A stretch of DNA of 64,000 bases from Streptomyces diastatochromogenes. Lineage in GTDB: Bacteria > Actinomycetota > Actinomycetes > Streptomycetales > Streptomycetaceae. Location: assembly GCA_026913215.1 (NCBI GenBank), contig JAPTYK010000002.1, positions 558,001 to 622,000 on the forward strand. The letters run 5' to 3'. Within the stretch, counting starts at the first letter, position 1, and every line of letters starts with the position of its first letter. Made by a program: the position numbers and the translations under genes. A model generated the notes under the pieces. That model saw nothing but the letters and a program-made list of their open reading frames with translations. It made no database searches and was not told where the DNA came from. This document shows positions 34,990 to 42,334 of the stretch, one piece after another.

Positions 34990-35040
34990 AATACTTGCTT
35001 GCGCGGGATACACGCCCTAGCTAATATCATGCGTAAGGGC
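34990..35040. promoter_or_regulatory. MarR-type operator, copy C, in the VOC/MarR divergent promoter
   Basis: The region contains CTTGCTTGCGCGGG and ACGCCCTAGCTAATATCATG followed by CGTAAGG. The CGCnnnnGCTAA core and a right half TGCGTAAGG resemble sites A and B, less exactly. The location between a MarR gene and its divergent neighbour supports an operator. Confidence 0.5.
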
Positions 35041-35088
35041 TCATGCCCGTATGCTGGAGAGCACGCACCCGGAAGGAGCGCCGCACCC

Positions 35089-35574
35089 ATGACCGCCACG
35101 GACCCCGCACTGACCGCCCTCGCCAACGGCTGGGCCGCCCTCTACCTCCTGGCCGGCCGGATCGAGGCGCACATCGAGCGCACCCTCCAGGCCGAGCACG
35201 ACCTGAGCGTGCGCGAGTACTCACTCCTCGACGTCCTCAGCCGCCAGCACGACGGCGAGGGCGGCCACCTCCAGATGAAACAGGTCGCCGACGCCGTCGT
35301 CCTCAGCCAAAGCGCCACCACCCGCCTCGTCACCCGCCTCGAGAACCGCGGCCTCCTCTCGCGCTACCTCTGCGCCACCGACCGCCGCGGCATCTACACC
35401 GACGTGACCGGCCCCGGCCTGGAACTCCTCAAAGCAGCCCGGCCCACCAACGAAGCTGCCCTCCGCGAGGCCCTGGACGAAGCCGCCGAGAACACCGAGC
35501 TGGCCCCCCTGGTCACCACCATCGAGGAGATGAACGTATCGCGACGGTTCCCGGAGCCTGCTACCGCGCGCTGA
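35089..35574 (+). CDS. MarR family regulator of the electrophile/efflux regulon
   Basis: The product has 161 residues. A winged helix lies in the middle: LSVREYSLLDVLSRQHDGEG, QMKQVADAVVLSQSATTRLV, TRLENRGLLSRYLCATDRRG (wing with DRRG). GGAAGGAG lies 10 nt before ATG 35089. There is a single Cys (in RYLCATDRRG), which lies close to the wing and could be redox-sensitive (speculation). Divergent from VOC. Operator copies before VOC/MarR, MFS and aldo/keto reductase imply that one regulator runs all three transcripts. Terminator-like repeats follow the gene. Confidence 0.88.
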   Translation: MTATDPALTALANGWAALYLLAGRIEAHIERTLQAEHDLSVREYSLLDVLSRQHDGEGGHLQMKQVADAVVLSQSATTRLVTRLENRGLLSRYLCATDRRGIYTDVTGPGLELLKAARPTNEAALREALDEAAENTELAPLVTTIEEMNVSRRFPEPATAR

Positions 35575-35580
35575 TCAGTG

Positions 35581-35655
35581 AGTGCTGAGTACTGATCACT
35601 GAGTACTGAGCACGGCGAAGCCCCGCCGCCACGCCCGGCTGGGCTTCTTGGTTTC
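35581..35655 (+). terminator. Repeats and terminator after the MarR gene
   Basis: Two structures lie in tandem: a near-perfect inverted repeat GTGCTGAGTACT...AGTACTGAGCAC (35583-35614), then GAAGCCC (35617-35623) pairing with GGGCTTC (35641-35647) followed by TTGGTTTCTTGG, a rho-independent-like ending. Confidence 0.7.
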
Positions 35656-35885
35656 TTGGTTCGTCGGTGAGCCTCAGGAACGTCTGCCGTTCAGTGGCGA
35701 GATCGCCTGATGCGACCCGAGAGCCGTATCACTGAGCCCCGAGAACGTGCCGTATCGCTGAGTCCCGAGAACGCCTGCATCCTCGCTTCGCGACCACTGG
35801 TGTGCTTCGTACAACGACGGCGGGCCGAGCCACGGGCACATGGCCCGTGCGCGCGTTGTCAGAGGCAGCGGTCAGGATGGAGGTC

Positions 35886-36533
35886 ATGACAGACGGAACG
35901 ACCTGGCTTGCTGCCCCACAGTCCATCGCCTTCGGGGGCTACTACGTGGTTCTCGCCCGCGGGCTGTCGCCGGAAGAGCTCGCCGACCGCCTCGCTGCGA
36001 CCCTGCTGTACGAGGCCGATCACGTCGTCGTGGCCGCGGAGGACCACACCACGGACTCCCTTCTGGAACTCATGGACGACACCTACGGCGATCCCTTCGA
36101 CGGCATCGGCCTGCGCCTCGGACACGCCGCTGACTGGACCTACGCAGTCGCCTATGGAGGCTGGCCAGGCGAGTTCGGCCCACTGGCCCGGGTCTCGCGT
36201 GACGGCGCGCACGTCTGCCTCCTGGAGTACGAGGAGCAGAACGGCAAGCCGGTCCCACCCCAGTTCGCATACTTCCACGACAGCCGCCTGCTGAGCGCCT
36301 GCAACCTGCACCTGGACTCCTCATGGGGCTACCAGGGGGTCGACGGCGAGCCCAAGACGGCCACCCGCCTGCAACAGCTCCTGACCGCTGCCGGCCTCCC
36401 GGACCCTGAGCGGGACGAAAGGGAGGTACACCGCACCGCGCTGGGCGTCATCGAGAAGTTCTTCGGGCTCTCTCTACCGAAAGACCAGATCGTGAACGGC
36501 ACACTTCCGGCGGTCCTGTTGGAACCAGCGTAA
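35886..36533 (+). CDS. DUF6461-like protein
   Basis: The product has 215 residues. The layout (TDGTTWLAAPQSIAFGGYYV, VLARGLSPEELADRLAATLL, then VVAAEDHTTDSLLELMDDTY and DWTYAVAYGGWPGEFGPLAR) corresponds to the actinobacterial DUF6461 family of unknown function. It is acidic and soluble, with no signal or membrane segment. ATG 35886 follows GGAGG by only 2 nt. ATG 35877 in the same frame is an alternative start. It stands alone between the MarR gene and an IS-rich region. The family is common near conflict and mobile genes but has no demonstrated role. Confidence 0.75.
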   Translation: MTDGTTWLAAPQSIAFGGYYVVLARGLSPEELADRLAATLLYEADHVVVAAEDHTTDSLLELMDDTYGDPFDGIGLRLGHAADWTYAVAYGGWPGEFGPLARVSRDGAHVCLLEYEEQNGKPVPPQFAYFHDSRLLSACNLHLDSSWGYQGVDGEPKTATRLQQLLTAAGLPDPERDEREVHRTALGVIEKFFGLSLPKDQIVNGTLPAVLLEPA

Positions 36534-36915
36534 CCGAGAGCCAGGTGGCACGAAGCGGCCCAAGGGTGCTCCCACTGCTCGCCAACATCCACCAGGCAGC
36601 TGGCCCTCACGCGTTCCCAGAACGCGCCGACAACCGTCCCTGGTTTCCGCCTACGCAGCCAGGCGGAGAACTGGGCCTGGGCTGGGGAGCCTGCACCCAC
36701 GCCGACTCCAGGTTCGATGGGCGCGTACGTTTCGAGCACGACGGTTGTGAACAGTTCTCCGTCCGTGACGATGGGCCCTTCGGCTGAAAGGATCCACTGG
36801 AGGTCGTCCCGATCGCGCCACCAAGATGATCTCTGCCTACGAAATCCTTACCAGAGCCACGTTCGCCTATAAGTCGACTAATGAGGTTGAACTGGTGATA
36901 TCGGCGCCGAGTTGA
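36534..36915 (-). other. Spacer with a possible gene fragment
   Basis: On the minus strand (about 36540-36830) a frame reads WILSAEGPIVTDGELFTTVV, LETYAPIEPGVGVGAGSP and LRRRKPGTVVGAFWERVRAS, protein-like in composition. It has no clear start and would overlap the DUF6461 gene if extended. I treat it as a possible remnant only. Confidence 0.3.
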
Positions 36916-37323
36916 TCATGTTGGCGTGCTGGCCAGACCGCGCGAGTCGCACCAGTCCTCGTAGTCGAAGGACTCAGGGGTACGAACCAGGGCTCGGGTG
37001 CGTGCCGCCCAGGTGCTGACCCAGGCTTCTCCGGTCGACGTTGCCTCGTCGGTCAGCGCGCGCAGGCTTACTTCAGGCATCGTCCGGAAGCGCGTGCGCA
37101 CGGCGTCGCCAGCTAGGAGGTACAGGCAACCGAGGAAGAACTGGCGGTGGGGGCACTGCCCGTCGGCGGCCAGGGTCACGAATAGTGAGCCGAAGGCTGG
37201 GCGTGTTGCGAGGATGTCCCAGTCCTGGGAGACCGGGGGCTGCGCTCCGGGCGCGTAGGCCCAGGCGGTCATCTCCTCAGACGTTGGATTGGCTACATCT
37301 TCGAAGACGGGTTCTGGGCTCAC
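36916..37323 (-). CDS. Hypothetical protein (135 aa)
   Basis: Not recognised. From GTG 37323: VSPEPVFEDVANPTSEEMTA, WAYAPGAQPPVSQDWDILAT, then PHRQFFLGCLYLLAGDAVRT and ESFDYEDWCDSRGLASTPT. It is soluble, aromatic-rich and acidic. The composition and third-position GC look like a real gene. No ribosome site is seen before 37323. The IS630 element starts within about 80 bp upstream, so the promoter or the true N-terminus may have been displaced by that insertion. Confidence 0.6.
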   Translation of the reverse strand: MSPEPVFEDVANPTSEEMTAWAYAPGAQPPVSQDWDILATRPAFGSLFVTLAADGQCPHRQFFLGCLYLLAGDAVRTRFRTMPEVSLRALTDEATSTGEAWVSTWAARTRALVRTPESFDYEDWCDSRGLASTPT

Positions 37324-37368
37324 GGCGCCTATACAAGCGCAGCAAACTGATCGCTACCAGCTGCCCGC

Positions 37369-38507
37369 TCATCCAGGGGATGGCGGGGTGGCCGCTGAAC
37401 CGTGGTTCTCCGGGTAGTCCATGCCGAAGCCAAGGCCCGTGCCGGCGAGACAGCCGTCGACCACGTGCGGCTGGTACTGGATCTGTTTGAGTCGGCGATT
37501 CACGGCTCGGGTGATCTGGCCGAGGTCGGCCGCGGCAAGGTTTCCGATGTCGCGCTTGACCACCGACCAGACGCCCTCGGTTGGGTTGAGGTCCGGTGCG
37601 TAAGTGGGCAGTTGAAACACAGTGAGCCACTCGGCGTTCGCGTCGATGAACTCCCGCAGGCCGGCGGTGAGATGCAGGCGGATGTTGTCCCAGACAAGCA
37701 CGATCGGGCCGCCGAGCTGGACGCGGGCGCGGACGATCAGGTCGCGGAAGTCGCGCCAGCCGAAGCCCTCCGGTTCGTCCTTGCGGCCCCGGTACTCGCG
37801 GATCATGTAGATCAGCCGGGACCTCTCGCCGGGCTTGTAACAGGCCATGCCCGCCATCGACACCCGCCCGGAGCCCCGGCCTCTCACCCTCACGACCGGG
37901 GTCTGGCCGATCCGGCCCCAGGTCCTGGCGCGCGGCGGAGTCATCGACTGGTCGGCTTCGTCCTCGAAGACGATCCAGGCCCCGCGCTTTGCCGCGGTGG
38001 TCTTACCCGCGGCCAGGTCTCCTTCTTCCAGACCTCGATGGCGTCGTCATCGCGCTCGATCGCCCGTCGAGTGGGCTGCTGCCAGCTCCAGCCGTGTCGC
38101 TTCAGCAGTCGCCAGGTGCCCTCGACCGTGTAGGAGGTATGGAACAGCCGACCGATCAGTGTCTTGATTCGTGCCAGCGTCCACCGCTGGTCCGCCCAGC
38201 CGTGCGCCAGTGGTCCGCGCTCCAACTCGCGCTCCAGCTTGGCGATCTGGGCTTCACTGAGCCGCGGTCTTCCCGGAGACCCCTGCGACAGGACCCCGGC
38301 CTCGCCGTTCTCGCGCCAGGCTCGGCGCCCCCGCTCGACGGACCGCACGCTGATTCGCAGGGCAGCGGCAATCTCCGCATTCTTCTGTCCGCCCTCGAAA
38401 CGCTCCACGGCCCGGAGCCGTAACCGCTCGCGTGTGGCTCTCTCGGCGTCGGTCAGCCCGCCGCCCTGCGCGTATCTCACGCCCCAGAGCTCTACCGGCA
38501 CGGACAT
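37369..38507 (-). mobile_element. IS630-family insertion sequence
   Basis: The transposase is split in two overlapping frames. The first (38507 to 37941) has LTDAERATRERLRLRAVERF and the helix-turn-helix QKNAEIAAALRISVRSVERG, and ends after WKKETWPRV. The second (from 37944) begins MTPPRARTWGRIGQTPVVRV and contains VWDNIRLHLTAGLREF (second Asp) and LPTYAPDLNPTEGVWSVVKR (Glu). The first Asp (EDEAD) lies at the junction. Adding one T at 38012-38014 (AAAG on the coding strand) joins both into one IS630 DDE transposase, so a lost base or a -1 frameshift are the alternatives. I could not fix the terminal repeats; the true ends lie slightly outside. Confidence 0.85.
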
Positions 38508-38738
38508 CCAGCTGTCAGGCGAACGGCACCGACATCACTCAATCAAGTTCAGTAGCGGGTCTGGAGGATCCGCTGCTTCCTGCTCGTGCGGGGCTGCCGG
38601 GGGACGCTCACCGAGCAATCATCAATGCCCGTGGATCAGTTGAGCTCGCTCACCTGGTGACAAGTACCTGTCCTTCTTCCAGGAAGTCCCCTTGCGACCG
38701 GTCCATGCAGGGACGGACACCTGTGCGAAGATCGCGGC

Positions 38739-39266
38739 GTGAACGATCTACGCTTCCGCCTCGCCGATGACGCCGACCTTGCCGCCGTCGTGCGTCTGCG
38801 CGACGACGCGGCCCGCTGGATGCTTGCCCAAGGCGTCACTGGGCAGTGGCAGCCTGGTGAACTGGGCAGGGACCACTTCCGCCGGATCATGAAGAGCGGA
38901 GAGGTGTGGCTCGCGGAGACTGCCGGTCGTGTGGTCGGGGCCTGGGAGCTCTGGTGGGAGGACGAGGACGCTTGGGGCCCGCAGCCACCGAGGGCCGGCT
39001 ACGTGCACCGGCTGATGGTGGACCACGGAAGCGTCCCGCCCGGGACAGGGCTGCGCCTTCTGCGAGCCGCGGAGCGACGCGTGGCCGAGGCGGGCCGACC
39101 GCTGGTTCGTCTGGACTGCCTGGCCACCAATGCACGCCTGAACGCGTACTACCTCAACGCCGGCTATCAGGTGGTGGGACACAAGGAGGGCAAGCCGCAG
39201 CCGAGCGGCACGCCCAAGTCGTTCACTCTCCTCGAAAAGTCCGTACGGGATGAGTTGATGAGCTGA
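38739..39266 (+). CDS. GNAT family N-acetyltransferase
   Basis: The product has 175 residues. FRLADDADLAAVVRLRDDAA opens the GNAT fold. VWLAETAGRVVGAWELWW is the central strand, and YVHRLMVDHGSVPPGTGLRL carries the acetyl-CoA loop in a variant form (PPGTG for the R/Q-x-x-G-x-G/A). LDCLATNARLNAYYLNAGYQ is the usual last helix. It transfers an acetyl group from acetyl-CoA to an unknown amine. GTG 38739 has GAAG about 10 nt upstream. It lies just beyond the IS630 element and before a second GNAT-like gene. Confidence 0.85.
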   Translation: MNDLRFRLADDADLAAVVRLRDDAARWMLAQGVTGQWQPGELGRDHFRRIMKSGEVWLAETAGRVVGAWELWWEDEDAWGPQPPRAGYVHRLMVDHGSVPPGTGLRLLRAAERRVAEAGRPLVRLDCLATNARLNAYYLNAGYQVVGHKEGKPQPSGTPKSFTLLEKSVRDELMS

Positions 39267-39281
39267 GGCAGGAAGCCGTTG

Positions 39282-39320
39282 CCGTACCGATCAGGGAGCC
39301 TGTCGATCGAACGAGAACCT
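39282..39320. repeat. 39-bp repeat, copy 1 (flanks the gene at 39451)
   Basis: CCGTACCGATC...CTGTCGATCGAACG...CCT. It matches 39969-40007 in the same orientation at 32 of 39 positions. It may be the scar of a mobile element or duplicated end sequence. Confidence 0.6.
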
Positions 39321-39450
39321 CCAACGAGAACCTTGAAGGGGAGACTCGACCGGGTGATCACGGGCTCTGCCCGGCGTGAGAACAGGACCTGGCGGTACGC
39401 GGGGAAAATCCGCAGGAGCGGACGGCCGCGCGCTGCTACGGTCGGACGCC

Positions 39451-39957
39451 ATGAGCTGGCTTCCCGATGACTTCGTCCACCCCGTCCTGGTACCGCTGCC
39501 GGGCGGTGGCCATCACCTACGGCCGATCCGGGAGGCGGACACCCCGCTCGACTACCCTGCCGTGATGGGTTCGCGCGAGCGGCTGTGGACCATCTTCGGC
39601 CCGGCCTGGGGCTGGCCCGCGGCCACCATGACCTACGAGGCCGACCAGGCCGACCTGTTGCGGCACGAGAAGGAGATCGCCGCACACCAGTCCTTCAACT
39701 ACGCGCTGCTCGACACGGCGGAGACAGCCCTGCTCGGCTGTGTCTACATCGACCCACCGGAGAGGGCCGGCGCGGACGGCGAGATCTCCTGGTGGGTGGT
39801 GGACGAGCTGGTGGGCAGCGAGGTCGAGCAGGCCCTCGACGCGCTGGTACCGCAATGGATCGGCGCCGACTGGCCGTTCGAGCAGCCACGCTTCCTCGGC
39901 CGCGAGATCTCCTGGTCGGACTGGCTCGCCCTGCCGAAGCACCCCGACACCCAGTAA
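39451..39957 (+). CDS. GNAT-like N-acetyltransferase domain protein
   Basis: The product has 168 residues. HPVLVPLPGGGHHLRPIREA, DTPLDYPAVMGSRERLW and FNYALLDTAETALLGCVYID look like a GNAT-related fold (strand followed by the IDPPERAGADGEISWWVVDE segment), but the acetyl-CoA P-loop is not evident: VGSEVEQALDALV replaces it. It may be a degenerate acetyltransferase. ATG 39451 lacks a strong ribosome site. The gene is bracketed by two 39-bp direct repeats, suggesting that it moved as a unit. The IS701 element starts 195 bp downstream. Confidence 0.7.
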   Translation: MSWLPDDFVHPVLVPLPGGGHHLRPIREADTPLDYPAVMGSRERLWTIFGPAWGWPAATMTYEADQADLLRHEKEIAAHQSFNYALLDTAETALLGCVYIDPPERAGADGEISWWVVDELVGSEVEQALDALVPQWIGADWPFEQPRFLGREISWSDWLALPKHPDTQ

Positions 39958-39968
39958 GTGGTTGTTTC

Positions 39969-40007
39969 CCGTACCGATCTCGAAGGCTGTCGATCGAACG
40001 CAAGCCT
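39969..40007. repeat. 39-bp repeat, copy 2
   Basis: CCGTACCGATC...CTGTCGATCGAACG...CCT, the partner of 39282-39320, 687 bp apart and directly oriented, starting 12 bp after the stop of the bracketed gene. Confidence 0.6.
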
Positions 40008-40151
40008 TGATCGATTGACGGTGACTGCGGCGGTTTCCGCGCGTGAAAGCAGGGCCTCCAGATGGCTCGGGGCCCGATCCCATGGCCATCGAGCTGACCG
40101 AGCGCCGGCTCAAGCGTCTGAGCGGCCGGTCCTCGGCCGTGACGTTCGCCA

Positions 40152-41562
40152 AGTAGTGCTTCGTTAGGTTCTGAGTCTGGTTCTGTTGCGCGGCAAGGGA
40201 CGGCCGCAGGTGGTGCAGGTGCCGGTCCAGCACTGCAGCAGGTCTTGGAGGATGTCGAGGACCTGGTGGAGGGCCAGGCCGGGGTGTGGGCTTTTGGGTC
40301 AAGCTGCCGCAGGGTGAGGAAGGCCTGGGCGGCGGTGACGAGGGTGACGTGGTGGTGCCAGCCGCGCCAGGTCCGGCCTTCGAAGTGGTCCAGGCCGAGG
40401 CCGTGTTTGAGTTCGCGGGATTCGTGTTCGATGCGCCAACGCATCTTCGCCCACCGCACCACGTCCTCGACGGGCGTGTCCGGCGGCAGGTTGGAGATTC
40501 AGTAGCCGGTCGGGGCCGTCTCCTCGGCGGGCTACTCCACCAGCACGGTCCGCACCGGCAGCGCTCCGTCCGTTGGTAGGGCCCTCCGCCGGCGTCCTGC
40601 GCGGCCCGCGGGGCCTGCTTTCCCGTCGGCTGCACCCGCAGTGCCGCGAACCGTGAGGTCATCGGGCCCTTGCTGCCTTCACGCCAGGTGACTTTGCAGA
40701 AGCTGGAGGTCTGCACGTCGGCAGCGAGGTCGGGCAGCGCCTGCGGCGGGATGCGGTAACGCGGCAGGGTCGGCGGTCCGAGCCCGCCATAGGCAGGCCG
40801 GTGCGGTTCGACAGCATCCGGGTGGGCGTCTTCCTTGCCCGTCAGCGCGACCACATAGGACAAGCCCCGCTCCTCCAGCACCAGACGGAAGGGCGTGCTG
40901 GCTCCGTATCCCGCGTCGGCCACGACCACCGGCGGGGTGAACTTCTAGTCGGCGAGCGTGTCGAGCAGCTCAAGAGCCAAGCGTTACTTCTCCAGGTGGC
41001 CGACATCGGCAGGGACTCCGGCCGCCCGGCAGCGGACCGCATCGTCGATCCACTCCCGGGGCAGGGAGATCTGCCAGTTCAACGGGCACGAGGCGGTGTC
41101 GGTCGCCGCGTGGACGCTGACCGCGAGCTGGCAGTTCGCCCGCTTGACCAACGCTCCGCAGTACTGCCGGGCCACCCCCACCGACCTCGTGCCGCACTTG
41201 GGGAACGACACATCGTCGATCACCCACACCTCAGGATTGATCGCCTCGCTCAATCGCTCGGCGATCCGCCGCCGCACCGGCAGCGGATCCCACGGCGACT
41301 GGTTCACGAACTGCTGCAGGGCCCGCATGCTCCCGTCCGGCAGCCGCTCGGCCATCGGCTGGATCGACTTCCGCCGCCCATCCAGCATCAGCCCCCGTAC
41401 ATAACCCCAGTCCCACCGACGCTGATCCCGCCGCGGAAGCGACCCAAAAACATCAGCAACGAACTCCGACAACTCACCCCGGAGCTGTTCCACCACCCCA
41501 AGCCCCATAGCCGAAAGACGCCCACCACCAGGCGAGATCACCCCACGTAACGAAGCACTACT
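40152..41562 (-). mobile_element. IS701-family insertion sequence, decayed
   Basis: Terminal inverted repeats AGTAGTGCTTCGTTA (40152-40166) and TAACGAAGCACTACT (41548-41562) are perfect, giving a 1411-bp element. The transposase runs on the minus strand from ATG 41508 (MGLGVVEQLRGELSEFVADV; INPEVWVIDDVSFPKCGTRS with the first Asp; LPREWIDDAV). It is broken by a stop at about 40984 and further stops and shifts. VVVADAGYGASTPFRLVLEE (second Asp) and KMRWRIEHESRELKHGLGLD (Glu, ENxYxxLK-type region) follow in other frames. It is inactive as read. Confidence 0.85.
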
Positions 41563-41563
41563 A

Positions 41564-41645
41564 GGGACTGTCCGGGCGATCATGGAGCCAGTTGACCAGG
41601 GTTGCTGCGGCGCGCAGGTAGACGTGGTCGAGTGCCGAGGCGGGA
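41564..41645 (-). pseudogene. C-terminal scrap and end of an IS5-type element
   Basis: The minus strand reads SALDHVYLRAAATLVNWLHD then RPDSP and a stop, a transposase C-terminus. The adjoining AGGGACTGTCCGGGCGATCATG (41563-41584) matches the inverted repeat of the IS5-type element at 44493 in 18 of 22 positions. It is an old IS end directly abutting IS701. Between it and 41917 I see no gene. Confidence 0.5.
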
Positions 41646-41917
41646 CTCGCGTGGGAAGAGTGAGACGTGCCGGTCCACTCGGTTCGTGATGCCGACAAGC
41701 ACCGGAACGAAGATACCGGGCCTGGTAGTGCTCTTCCGCCGTCCCGTTCCGGCTGGAAGGGCAGCTCTCCCTGCCGGAGCGGTGCTTACGCAGCCCGGAA
41801 TGGATCCCAGCCTCCGAAGCGACGCGGAACTTAGTGGGTCTTGTGTGTGAACTGTGGTTCACGAAAGGCGTGTTGGGGATAATGGGAAGAAGGGGAGAGG
41901 TAACCAGGGGGATGGGT

Positions 41918-42334
41918 ATGGAGATCCGACTTCGTGTGATGTGCGCAGACTCTGCGGAGAGCGAGGACCTCACCCGGGCGCTTCACGACTGGCTTGTGGA
42001 AGACCGTGCCGTGGGGCTCCACGCGCGGATCTCGCGGCTGGAGAGCGACGGCGGCCCGGTTCCGGGGGCCATGAGCGGGGATGCTCTGGAGTGGATCCAG
42101 CTTCTTGTGGGCTCCGGGTTCTCTGCCGTGGGACTCGCTTACGCACACATGGCTTTCCGGTCCTCACTGCCCCGGCGGCAACAATCGGTGTCCGTGGTGA
42201 TCGAGCGGGGGGACACCCGCATCACGATGACAGACGCGTCGCCCGAGGCAGCAGTTCAGCTGGCTGAACTACTCTCCCGAGACGAGGAAGGCCAGGAAGC
42301 AGACGAGAGCGGGGAGATCGGTGACGCTTCCTGA
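41918..42334 (+). CDS. EACC1-like effector-associated small protein
   Basis: The product has 138 residues. MEIRLRVMCADSAESEDLTR, LHDWLVEDRAVGLHARISRL, MSGDALEWIQLLVGSGFSAV and SVSVVIERGDTRITMTDASP give the order of the effector-associated constant component 1 (EACC1) family: beta strand, ALxxWL helix, a G-x-M-G-like turn (PGAMSGDAL), a hydrophobic helix, and a late strand pair. These small proteins are constant partners of variable effectors in predicted actinobacterial conflict systems. ATG 41918 is chosen because AGGGGG lies 6 nt upstream; ATG 41912 is too close to it. It overlaps the caspase-WD40 start by 14 nt, so both are made together. Confidence 0.75.
   Translation: MEIRLRVMCADSAESEDLTRALHDWLVEDRAVGLHARISRLESDGGPVPGAMSGDALEWIQLLVGSGFSAVGLAYAHMAFRSSLPRRQQSVSVVIERGDTRITMTDASPEAAVQLAELLSRDEEGQEADESGEIGDAS

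Noticed and set aside
37941..38014. Programmed -1 frameshift in IS630
   Set aside because: Not excluded, but a single lost T/A in a three-base run explains it and fits the same error pattern seen in non-mobile genes, so I did not claim recoding.
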